Positions 1 through 5,498 of a DNA stretch of 11,605 nucleotides are shown here, piece after piece (the first letter of the stretch is position 1; every line of letters begins with the position of its first letter). Under the pieces are notes generated by a model. The model searched no databases, was not told where the DNA came from, and saw only the letters and a program-made list of their open reading frames with translations. Source of the stretch: CAZMXS01 sp964570325 (lineage in GTDB: Bacteria > Verrucomicrobiota > Kiritimatiellia > CAIQIC01 > CAZMXS01); NCBI GenBank assembly GCA_964570325.1, contig CAZMXS010000103.1, forward strand, positions 1 through 11,605. The letters run 5' to 3'. The translations under genes were made by a program, and so were the position numbers.

Positions 1-37
1 GTCTCAATTGCCTTTCGGCGTTCTTCCGGATTCCGTC
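1..37 (-). CRISPR. Probable leader-proximal CRISPR repeat, at the window edge
   Basis: Only one copy is present, so this rests on resemblance. Read on the minus strand, the segment starts with GAC, contains a short GCC/GGC inverted repeat around GAAA, and ends in ATTGAGAC. In type III systems the last eight bases of the repeat become the 5' tag of the crRNA, and ATTGAAAC/ATTGAAAG-like ends are typical. The length of about 37 bases also fits. The orientation matches the Cmr operon, and the segment lies next to the last operon gene. The array would continue to the left, outside the window. The window starting exactly at a repeat boundary would fit a contig broken inside an array. The inner boundary (about position 37) is estimated. 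Confidence 0.45.
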
Positions 38-209
38 TGCTGGACTCCTAACATCCGGACCGGACGATAATTGAAATAGTAGTTTGACGAACCCCCTCCT
101 GCAATCTTTGTCAGACGATTCTCACGGATGAGATCGGCAGCATAATTGCTTTGAGTTATGCGGTTTCTGCAAAGGTCGGCAGACGTACTTAATGCAACTA
201 AACCGATCA
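38..209 (-). promoter_or_regulatory. Possible CRISPR leader between the last cas gene and the repeat
   Basis: This stretch of about 170 bases is visibly more AT-rich than the genes beside it. If the segment at 1-37 is a repeat, it sits where a leader should be, upstream of the repeat on the minus strand. A weak promoter-like pair can be drawn on that strand: TTGCAG (104-99) and TACTAT (81-76) separated by 17 bases, which would start transcription just before the repeat. The match to consensus is poor. A 68-codon open frame (210-4, minus) starts with ATG overlapping the TAA of the upstream gene, but its last residues are encoded by the putative repeat and it resembles no family I know, so I do not call it a gene. 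Confidence 0.35.
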
Positions 210-217
210 TTATCGGT
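202..217 (-). other. Small hairpin over the stop codon of the last operon gene
   Basis: ACCGAT and ATCGGT form a perfect 6-bp inverted repeat around a four-base loop. It covers the TAA stop (212-210) of the NE0113-family gene. On the minus strand it is followed by a short mixed T stretch (TTTAGTT). It could be a weak terminator or an mRNA-end stabiliser. The stem is too short and the T tract too poor to call a rho-independent terminator. Confidence 0.25.
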
Positions 218-1310
218 CTCCCGACAGATACTTGAATGGAGGCAACTTGAGGGAGTCTTTGCGCAACCCTGGTTTCCAGACAATATCCAGACGGTCGAAC
301 TGCTTCCTAATTGCACTCAATTCCCGTTTAAGGTCATCAATTGCAAACGTACTGGCCCATTCGCGAGCCACTGCGTCTGAATGAGCGGCCAGAAACTCCC
401 GGAATGGCGCCTCGGCCTCGATCTGCCCCGGCGGTCGAGATTCGTCTCGATTGATGCGCAGCAGGAACTCGAGCACCAGCAAGGCTTTCTTCCGCAATTC
501 GACCGGTTTCCCATCAATCGTAACGCGATCCTCCTCTAAATGGAGCTGAACAGAAACGGGTTCAGCCACGCCGCGCTTCAGCTCCTTGGAATAGCGAAGC
601 ACCAGTTGATGAAAATGGCCGGGCTTTTCCGCCAGCTCCGCGAACCGGTTACGCAGCGGCACGAAGGGAATATCCGCCAGTTCAATGCGGGCATCGCGGG
701 CGCGCACCGGCTTGCCCAATCCAGGGAGGGAGAGCGCCTGCGCCGTCTGTTCTGGATAATAGAAACGCGGGTTGAGGCGCGGGTCGTCGTACGGCTCCCC
801 GACCAGCACATGCGTCAGGCGGTCCGTTTCGCGGCCGATCAAGCTCATGCACGCATAAAGGAGCGCACTCATTGTCTTGCGGCCGCCGGCAATGGAAGCC
901 ACAACCCGGATTTGGGGGTTTTCCACAAACGCCCGGAGCTGCTCCAGGATGAAATCCGCAACAGCGGCGTTTTCCTCCTGCGTGCGAATATCCTCCAACG
1001 GGGATGCGCGGCCAGTCGCGGGATCCGGGATGGTGAAGACGCGCGCCGGCTCGAACTGCAGCCGGCAGTCCTTGATCCCAAGCGCCAGGCGCAGCGATTC
1101 CCATACCGATGGCCGGCCGGAGAGCAGTTCGCGCTCAATCTGCGCCGCGCCGCGGAGCGTTGTCAGGGCCACAACGCGATCGGGCACGGCGCCGGCCCGC
1201 GCGAGCAACCAAGCCGTTTCCGTGAGAATGGCCGGAGACATGCCGGTGACGGCGAAGAGGACGGAAGACGGGAGGACGGAAGACGGAAGATGGCGGGAAA
1301 TCTTTTTCAC
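210..1310 (-). CDS. CARF-domain protein of the NE0113/Csm6-like ring nuclease family
   Basis: The 366-residue protein likely binds, and may cleave, cyclic oligoadenylate made by Cas10. Seen: after a repeat-derived N-terminus, residues 18-33 read LFAVTGMSPAILTETA, the typical opening of the Cas_NE0113 family (often annotated 'CRISPR-associated ring nuclease Csm6', TIGR02584). Residues 139-147 hold the CARF motif SIAGGRKTM, and FYYP follows near 183-186. The C-terminal third (about 253-345) resembles a winged-helix segment: a short beta stretch with VTIDGKPVELRKK, then helices. I see no HEPN RxxxxH motif, so RNase activity is not indicated. The start is GTG: AGGA lies six bases upstream, and the later ATG (residue 24) would remove the conserved opening motif. 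Codons 8-17 come from a 15-bp tandem repeat. The S23 stop lies 9 bases upstream, so the two genes are probably co-translated. The family call is firm; ring nuclease activity is inference. Confidence 0.85.
   Translation of the reverse strand: MKKISRHLPSSVLPSSVLFAVTGMSPAILTETAWLLARAGAVPDRVVALTTLRGAAQIERELLSGRPSVWESLRLALGIKDCRLQFEPARVFTIPDPATGRASPLEDIRTQEENAAVADFILEQLRAFVENPQIRVVASIAGGRKTMSALLYACMSLIGRETDRLTHVLVGEPYDDPRLNPRFYYPEQTAQALSLPGLGKPVRARDARIELADIPFVPLRNRFAELAEKPGHFHQLVLRYSKELKRGVAEPVSVQLHLEEDRVTIDGKPVELRKKALLVLEFLLRINRDESRPPGQIEAEAPFREFLAAHSDAVAREWASTFAIDDLKRELSAIRKQFDRLDIVWKPGLRKDSLKLPPFKYLSGDR
1257..1292. repeat. Purine-rich tandem repeat R1 inside the start of the CARF gene
   Basis: Two exact 15-bp copies (GAGGACGGAAGACGG on the plus strand, 1257-1271 and 1272-1286) are followed by a partial third. 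The unit length is a multiple of three, so on the minus strand it adds the pentapeptide LPSSV twice (residues 8-17 of the CARF protein) without a frameshift. The block is related to R2 and R3 around the neighbouring S23 gene but lies in the opposite orientation. Its 13 bases at 1261-1273 are perfectly complementary to 1346-1358. Confidence 0.9.
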
Positions 1311-1319
1311 AGAGTATCC

Positions 1320-1829
1320 TCATTTCTTTTTTCCATTTTCCGTTTTCCCGTCTTCCGTTATTTTCACCACTCCTTTGGGCGTCATCTTGTAGCCCGTGCG
1401 GGCCAGGAAATCCTGTCCGCGCCGGTCCGGTTCCTTATGAAAGCGCGGGCCCTGCTTGAAATGCAGGGTCTGCATGCTCTGAATCCAGGCGGACAACCGG
1501 CGGCTGATCCCGATGGATTCCTCGCGCAGCGTTTCGGCCTGGGCGGGGGTAATGTAATGAAGGTCTTCCGCATGATAGAGTTGGGAGCGCACTTCGCCGG
1601 CGCTGCCCTTGGCGTAGAAGAGGAACTGGATCAAGTCGGCGGTGGAACCGCGCTCGTGCCCTTCGGCGATATTGGATGTGATGGAAACGGCCGCGCGCTG
1701 AATCTGATCGCACAGGCCAGGATCGCGCGCGAATGGGCTGGTCGTCGTGCGCGCGTAGATGTCCCGGACCAGCGCGCGACCCGCCTGCCAAACCGGCAAG
1801 TCTTCGAACTGTTTGTGTTGATTTCCCAT
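1320..1829 (-). CDS. Four-helix-bundle protein, S23 / 23S rRNA intervening-sequence family
   Basis: The 169-residue protein belongs to the S23-type four-helix-bundle family. Known members are encoded in 23S rRNA intervening sequences or stand alone, and related proteins (bAvd) act as accessory factors in diversity-generating retroelements. The biochemical role of the stand-alone members is not established. Seen: the family opening FEDLPVWQAGRALVRDIY (8-25), QIQRAAVSITSNIAEGHER (42-60) and FLFYAKGSAGEVRSQL (69-84) cover the conserved core. The first 120 residues match the usual family size. Residues 121-169 are an extra basic tail whose end is encoded by repeat R2. The ATG at 1829 was chosen because the family homology begins there. 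The frame stays open further upstream, but that part encodes repeat R3 and csx3 out of frame. GGAAG from R3 sits just before the ATG. The gene lies between csx3 and a CARF gene, so it is co-transcribed with the cOA signalling genes. It may be a hitchhiking element or an accessory factor. Confidence 0.88.
   Translation of the reverse strand: MGNQHKQFEDLPVWQAGRALVRDIYARTTTSPFARDPGLCDQIQRAAVSITSNIAEGHERGSTADLIQFLFYAKGSAGEVRSQLYHAEDLHYITPAQAETLREESIGISRRLSAWIQSMQTLHFKQGPRFHKEPDRRGQDFLARTGYKMTPKGVVKITEDGKTENGKKK
1336..1359. repeat. Repeat R2 at the 3' end of the S23 gene
   Basis: This pyrimidine-rich block (plus strand) matches R3 at 1833-1856 over 24 bases with two mismatches, in the same orientation. 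It lies inside the end of the S23 reading frame and encodes its last dozen or so residues (around ITEDGKTENGKKK). Part of it (1346-1358) is an exact inverted copy of part of R1, so an mRNA covering both could fold a 13-bp stem across a 72-base loop containing the CARF start codon. Confidence 0.85.
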
Positions 1830-1832
1830 TTT

Positions 1833-1864
1833 TCTTCCGTTTTCCTGTCTTCCGTTTTCCGTCT
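1833..1864. repeat. Repeat R3 between csx3 and the S23 gene
   Basis: This block of GGAAGAC/GGAAAAC-type units (minus strand) fills essentially the whole 34-base gap between the csx3 stop (TAA, 1866-1864) and the S23 start (1829). Positions 1833-1856 match R2 with two mismatches, so the S23 gene lies between direct repeats. On the minus strand the last unit reads GGAAG shortly before the ATG, so the repeat appears to provide the ribosome-binding site. Confidence 0.85.
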
Positions 1865-2106
1865 TATCCCGGATCGTGGTTGAACACCTCGACCGGGCCG
1901 GTGACGGGGCTGTCGTAGCACAGGCGTTTTGCCCGGCCGTGGAGCGCATGCGCGAGCCGCAGGTAGAGCCAGATGGGCCCCGGGCCGGTCAGCGTGACCT
2001 CGGCGCCGGGCGGCACCCGGTCCAAGGCGGCGCGCACGTAATCGTCCAACCGGGACAGCTTGGCCTGGCCGGTGTCGGCGTAGAGAGTGGAAACGTCGAG
2101 GGTCAT
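1864..2106 (-). CDS. csx3: Csx3-type (Crn3) ring nuclease
   Basis: The 80-residue protein is a small Csx3-family protein. Characterised Csx3 degrades cyclic tetra-adenylate (cA4) with Mn2+ and so switches off cA4-dependent effectors. Seen: residues 38-48 read TLTGPGPIWLY, the Csx3 signature (usually SGRGPIWLY). His53, His56 and Asp65 have the same mutual spacing as the metal-binding/catalytic His57, His60 and Asp69 that I recall for Archaeoglobus Csx3. The usual DPR is DSP here, so the Arg after the Asp is missing, and the GRGP Arg is a Pro. The protein ends at NHDPG, a few residues after the V-V-x-SH position of relatives, and the stop abuts repeat R3, so some C-terminal residues may have been lost. 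The start codon overlaps the TAA of the upstream nuclease gene by one base (TAATG), implying coupled translation. Confidence 0.8.
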   Translation of the reverse strand: MTLDVSTLYADTGQAKLSRLDDYVRAALDRVPPGAEVTLTGPGPIWLYLRLAHALHGRAKRLCYDSPVTGPVEVFNHDPG

Positions 2107-3272
2107 TAGAATAGAAACGCCTGCGGGTCCGCAATCTCCTGGCCATTGAGGACCCGGATATGCAATTGCCTGGCCCGCGATTCCAGATCCCTCATCAGTT
2201 TGGGATCGGCGGGCCTGTTATATATGGCCAACGCTTTATGAACGAACCGGCCGCCTATGCGTTCCGCCCGCATATTGATTTCCTCCAACAGCGGCAGGAT
2301 CCGCGTCCGGTTCCCGCCCCGCTTGCAGGATACGTACAGGATCTGCATACCGTCGAACCCGATCACATCCTCCTCCAGGCGCCCACCGGCTGTACCGCCT
2401 CCGAAGTTGGCGGACCACATCAGTTCCTGAAAGAATCCGGACTGTTTAATCGCATCATACACGGCTATCTCCCACCAACCTCCGCCCAATATGGTGACAC
2501 TGTCCTTGGCTTGGCTGGGATCGGCCGGCAACATCAGGCGATCAGCCCTATCCTTGCGTAACAATCCATTAGCCAGACACAGTTCAGCGACATTTGGCGG
2601 AAGATTCAGCGGTCGCTCCGCCAACGCACGCCATTCCGGCATTTTTCGAGGCTCGTGGCCGTTCGGGCATAGGCCCTGCGGACCCAATATCGCCGACCAC
2701 AACGCCATTTCGTCGGCCCGGTTACCCAGCAAATACTGCGCCAAATCCATGAGCGGCGCCGGGTTGCGCCCCTGCGCCCGGGCGTTGCAACCATTGGCCA
2801 AGGCGACCGTGTTAATTGTCAGCTCGCGGCCGTGCCGCGCCAGGGAAAAGTCACCGTTGAGCAACCCGTCCACTGCCGCCCCGCCGTGGGCCGCATCGAC
2901 AAAGCGCACATGCTCGGTATCAACATAGAACGCCACCACCTTTTCCTTGGCGGCTGCCGCATAGGCCCCGATCGACATGAGCTTGGTTCCGCCCGTGAAA
3001 TTGACAACGGGTAGTTCCCCCGCGTCGCAGGCCTCCTTGATGGCCTGCAGGGTCGCCCCGGCCGTTTCCTGGATCGTCGGCATCTCCGAGAGCCGCTTGT
3101 TCTGCGGGGCCACGTTCAAGCCGGCGTACCTCGCCGCGTTGACGATCCAAGCCGAGCGCTCCGCCACCTTCGGCGTGATCAGGTGGACCAGCCGGGCGGG
3201 CTTGAGAGCGATCACCGGCAGGAGGTTCTGCATGGTCTGTTCGCTGATCAACTGGATGAGTGTCGTTTTCAT
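2106..3272 (-). CDS. can2: CARF-domain cOA-activated nuclease, Can2/Card1 type (DUF1887)
   Basis: The 388-residue protein is a type III ancillary effector. Relatives (Card1, Can2) bind cA4 through the CARF domain and then cut DNA and/or RNA with a PD-(D/E)XK domain. Seen: residues 3-12 (TTLIQLISEQ) form the first strand and loop of the CARF domain. NFTGGTKLMS (91-100) is the ligand-loop motif of this family. The C-terminal part from about 263 carries GGWWEIAVYDAI, then LEEDVIG (299-305) and YVSCKRG (313-319), which match the nuclease core. The residue two before the catalytic Lys317 is Ser, where a Glu is common. The ATG at 3272 fits the family start and has AAGG six bases upstream; an in-frame ATG at 3308 would add 12 residues with no homology. 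The gene lies downstream of cmr1 and is coupled to csx3, pairing an effector with its off-switch. Length is normal for the family. Confidence 0.87.
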   Translation of the reverse strand: MKTTLIQLISEQTMQNLLPVIALKPARLVHLITPKVAERSAWIVNAARYAGLNVAPQNKRLSEMPTIQETAGATLQAIKEACDAGELPVVNFTGGTKLMSIGAYAAAAKEKVVAFYVDTEHVRFVDAAHGGAAVDGLLNGDFSLARHGRELTINTVALANGCNARAQGRNPAPLMDLAQYLLGNRADEMALWSAILGPQGLCPNGHEPRKMPEWRALAERPLNLPPNVAELCLANGLLRKDRADRLMLPADPSQAKDSVTILGGGWWEIAVYDAIKQSGFFQELMWSANFGGGTAGGRLEEDVIGFDGMQILYVSCKRGGNRTRILPLLEEINMRAERIGGRFVHKALAIYNRPADPKLMRDLESRARQLHIRVLNGQEIADPQAFLF

Positions 3273-3311
3273 GGCCCACCTTTTAGCATCAGCGTTGTCA
3301 ACAAACAACTT

Positions 3312-3335
3312 GCCAGACGTCCCCAGACGTCCGGC
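3312..3335. repeat. Palindromic element A in the cmr1 / can2 gap
   Basis: On the minus strand the arms GCCGGACGTC and GACGTCTGGC surround a TGGG loop, forming a 10-bp stem with one G-T wobble in 24 bases. The left arm is identical to that of the element at 11000-11023, and both elements have the same total length. This looks like a REP-type intergenic palindrome. In the transcript it would form a stable hairpin between the Cmr core genes and the signalling genes. Confidence 0.8.
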
Positions 3336-3340
3336 CTCCC

Positions 3341-3354
3341 GTTACACGCGTAAC
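3341..3354. other. Small inverted repeat in the cmr1 / can2 gap
   Basis: GTTAC and GTAAC form a 5-bp perfect inverted repeat around ACGC, six bases from palindromic element A and 19 bases after the cmr1 stop. There is no T tract, so it is not a clear terminator. Together the two hairpins occupy much of the 100-base gap between cmr1 and can2 and could separate expression of complex and effector. Confidence 0.4.
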
Positions 3355-3372
3355 AGCTGCTCAAGAAAGGAT

Positions 3373-4164
3373 TTATACCGCCTGCCAGGTATCACACGCA
3401 AGCGGCTTGTTGCTTAATGCCTGACGAGCCTTGGTGATCGTCTGTTCGTCCGGCGCGGTGATCAGCAACCGCAATTTCTTTTCCAGACGGACCAACTTGA
3501 TCTTCAGCCGGGACGCTTGGCGGGGTTTGGCGCTGCCGAATATCCCAGGCATTCCGTTCAATGTGTCGGTGGCCATGGCCCGAAGCACCCCGAGTTGACC
3601 CCCATTGGCCGGCCCGGCCAGATACACCGGCCAGTGGCACCCGCAGGTATCGAGTCGCGAGCGCAGTTCCCCGGCGTCCGCCGGAGCGGAATTACCAGCC
3701 GGCCAGAGACTGCCGCCGGCACGGTTGGCGCGCAGTCCGAGTGAACCCAAGAGGATCCAAACATCGATGGCTTGGACCAGCCGCTTCTCCAATTCAGGTG
3801 ATAGACCGCCCAACCGGGAAAGAACCACCAAGCGGAACCGCCCGCCCTCCTTGAACGCCATCTGAGGGCTGGCCTGCATGCCCTTCTTGTGGGGCAACGT
3901 ATCCGCCTTGGACTTCTCGCCCATGAGCAGGTCGGCGCGAAACATCACGCGGGATGCCATCACATCTCCCTTGGTCTTCTGACCAAACCTTTTCAGACCG
4001 CCAAATACGCTTTTCTCCTGATCGGGCGTGCCACCCAGCTTGCGGAACCACCAGCGCACCATGCCACGGATGGACGGCTCACGGATTTCGGGCGTATCCT
4101 GGTAGGCGCCGCGGCAGAAAGTTGGCGCCAGCAATTCAATTTCCCCGCTCCAGATGGTTTTCAT
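3373..4164 (-). CDS. cmr1: Type III-B RAMP protein Cmr1 (short form)
   Basis: The 263-residue RAMP protein sits at the head of the Cmr complex, near the 3' end of the crRNA. Seen: the N-terminus has the Cmr1 signature, ELLAPTFCRGAYQDTPEIRE followed by PSIRGMVRWWFRKLGG (about 10-45). A glycine-rich stretch at about 140-155 (LGSLGLRANRAGGSLWP) resembles the G-rich loop of RAMPs. Most Cmr1 proteins are about 300-450 residues with two RRM-like halves. This one is clearly shorter, so the second half is reduced or diverged. There is no sign of a frameshift: the frame ends cleanly with TAA before a structured gap. The ATG overlaps the cmr6 stop (ATGA), so translation is coupled. The last position in the cmr2-3-4-5-6-1 gene order is common. 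Confidence 0.85.
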   Translation of the reverse strand: MKTIWSGEIELLAPTFCRGAYQDTPEIREPSIRGMVRWWFRKLGGTPDQEKSVFGGLKRFGQKTKGDVMASRVMFRADLLMGEKSKADTLPHKKGMQASPQMAFKEGGRFRLVVLSRLGGLSPELEKRLVQAIDVWILLGSLGLRANRAGGSLWPAGNSAPADAGELRSRLDTCGCHWPVYLAGPANGGQLGVLRAMATDTLNGMPGIFGSAKPRQASRLKIKLVRLEKKLRLLITAPDEQTITKARQALSNKPLACDTWQAV

Positions 4165-5498
4165 TTCAACTCCAATTCCAAGCGTTTCAATATGGCCTTT
4201 CCATCGTCGCCATGTTTGCCGCTAGTGAAAGATTGCCAGTATAGGCGGCCCTTCTTCAGGCTGCGGCGCTCCGTTTCGGGGACCAGCGCCTCGAATGCGC
4301 GGCGCAGATCGGCATCCGACGCCAGTTTCCGCAACTCCGGGATCACCACCCGAAAATTGTCGGTGGTGGTCAACATGCCCTTGTACTGGGCCAACAGCGC
4401 GTCGCACGCGGATCCTGGCAGGGCCGTTTTGGCAGCCGCCGTTGAATCGGTCGCGGCGGCGGGCGCAGCCGCCCCCACGGGACGGAACCAGCCGTAGCCG
4501 GCGGCGGTCTTGGCGCCCGCGCCCTTTTCCTGAAGCGCGCCTTCAAGCCATGCCCGCGCCTGGTCCAGAAGGGCCTTGCTGGTCACCCCGGCGTTGTCCG
4601 GCAAACGGGTGATGACAAAGGCGAAACCAAACGACGCGCCTTTTTCCACGGCAGGAAAATAGTTCGGAATGGGCGCCTCGTCGTCCATCGCTTCCGGACG
4701 CTTACCACCGTAGTAATCCTTGTAGTGCGGGTTGACCATGTCCACGACCAGCTTGGGGACGCCGGCCGGATAGGCCGGCAGGAAACTGGCGCAGCCCCGC
4801 AAATCGCGGGCGTTGAGTTCCCCCGCCACGGCTTCGGCCATTTTCTGGCTGGCGGCCCACGCAAAATCGCCGCGGGGGCCCCAATCCTGACCAGTGAACC
4901 CGAACAGGAGCATGGCGGCCTTGAGCAAGCCATGCTTCTTATCGGGCGCCGCCTCGTGAATGGACCAGAGCGCCTGGTTGCGCGTAATGCCCTTGACCGC
5001 GCTGCCCGGGATGTAAGGGAGGCCAAACAACCGGTCGAGACAAATGCCGGCGTTCTCCACCACCCCGCCGGCCATGTTGAGGAGCATGCGCCCGCCGAGG
5101 ATACAGGTGAACGTGGCGGCACGGTCGCCATAGGCGTTGCGGACCTGCTCCAGCAAGGCGACGGTATTCCTGCCCGCCACCTCAAGCAGGGCCTGGTCCA
5201 GCTTCGCCACATGGGACAGACGTTCGGCAAACGCCGCTTTGAGTTGCATGCTGCTCTTGTTGTGTGGCTGGACATTCCTGCCCTCGGACTGCTTTCGCAA
5301 CCGTGCGGCATCCTGTTGAAGCAAATCGCTGCCGCGGGTCACGATCCGCAGGACATTCCAGCGGCCGTAGTCGGACATGCGCTCCGGGTGGCCCCACTCC
5401 TTCGGGAATACGAACTTCTCGTAGAGCAGGGAGCGGTTCTCTACCTTTTCGGCGGACTCGCCGACAAGGGCGAGGACATCTTTAGCCATTGGAATCAT
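4161..5498 (-). CDS. cmr6: Type III-B RAMP protein Cmr6 with C-terminal extension
   Basis: The 445-residue RAMP subunit of the Cmr complex lies near the 3' end of the crRNA beside Cmr1. Seen: FGLPYIPGSAVKGITRNQAL (about 158-177) is the RAMP motif of Cmr6, and GAKTAAGYGWF (about 328-338) is its G-rich loop. After that comes an Ala/Thr-rich linker (about 342-361) and a charged, probably helical segment of some 85 residues (ACDALLAQYKG to the end). Many Cmr6 proteins end soon after the G-rich loop, so this is an added domain. The ATG at 5498 was chosen because AGGGGG lies nine bases upstream; ATG 5489 (MAKD) is the alternative. The start overlaps the end of cmr5 by 17 bases. Confidence 0.87.
   Translation of the reverse strand: MIPMAKDVLALVGESAEKVENRSLLYEKFVFPKEWGHPERMSDYGRWNVLRIVTRGSDLLQQDAARLRKQSEGRNVQPHNKSSMQLKAAFAERLSHVAKLDQALLEVAGRNTVALLEQVRNAYGDRAATFTCILGGRMLLNMAGGVVENAGICLDRLFGLPYIPGSAVKGITRNQALWSIHEAAPDKKHGLLKAAMLLFGFTGQDWGPRGDFAWAASQKMAEAVAGELNARDLRGCASFLPAYPAGVPKLVVDMVNPHYKDYYGGKRPEAMDDEAPIPNYFPAVEKGASFGFAFVITRLPDNAGVTSKALLDQARAWLEGALQEKGAGAKTAAGYGWFRPVGAAAPAAATDSTAAAKTALPGSACDALLAQYKGMLTTTDNFRVVIPELRKLASDADLRRAFEALVPETERRSLKKGRLYWQSFTSGKHGDDGKAILKRLELELK

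Noticed and set aside
4..210. 68-codon minus-strand frame whose ATG overlaps the stop of the CARF gene (TAATG)
   Set aside because: The overlap resembles coupled genes, but the protein resembles nothing I know, it spans the putative CRISPR leader, and its last dozen codons are the putative repeat.
1257..1360. Repeat blocks around the S23 gene considered as a CRISPR array
   Set aside because: Units are 12-15 bases, tandem or inverted, with no unique spacers of regular length; this is a minisatellite-type repeat.
540..1883. Long plus-strand open frame (447 codons) opposite the CARF and S23 genes
   Set aside because: It is antisense to genes with clear family motifs, covers repeat blocks and the gaps between genes, and has an arginine/glycine-rich composition typical of shadow frames in GC-rich DNA.
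3299..3304. TTGACA on the minus strand before can2, a perfect -35 box
   Set aside because: No -10-like hexamer lies at 16-18 bases; the position 17 bases on is GC-rich and next to the start codon, so an internal promoter is not supported.
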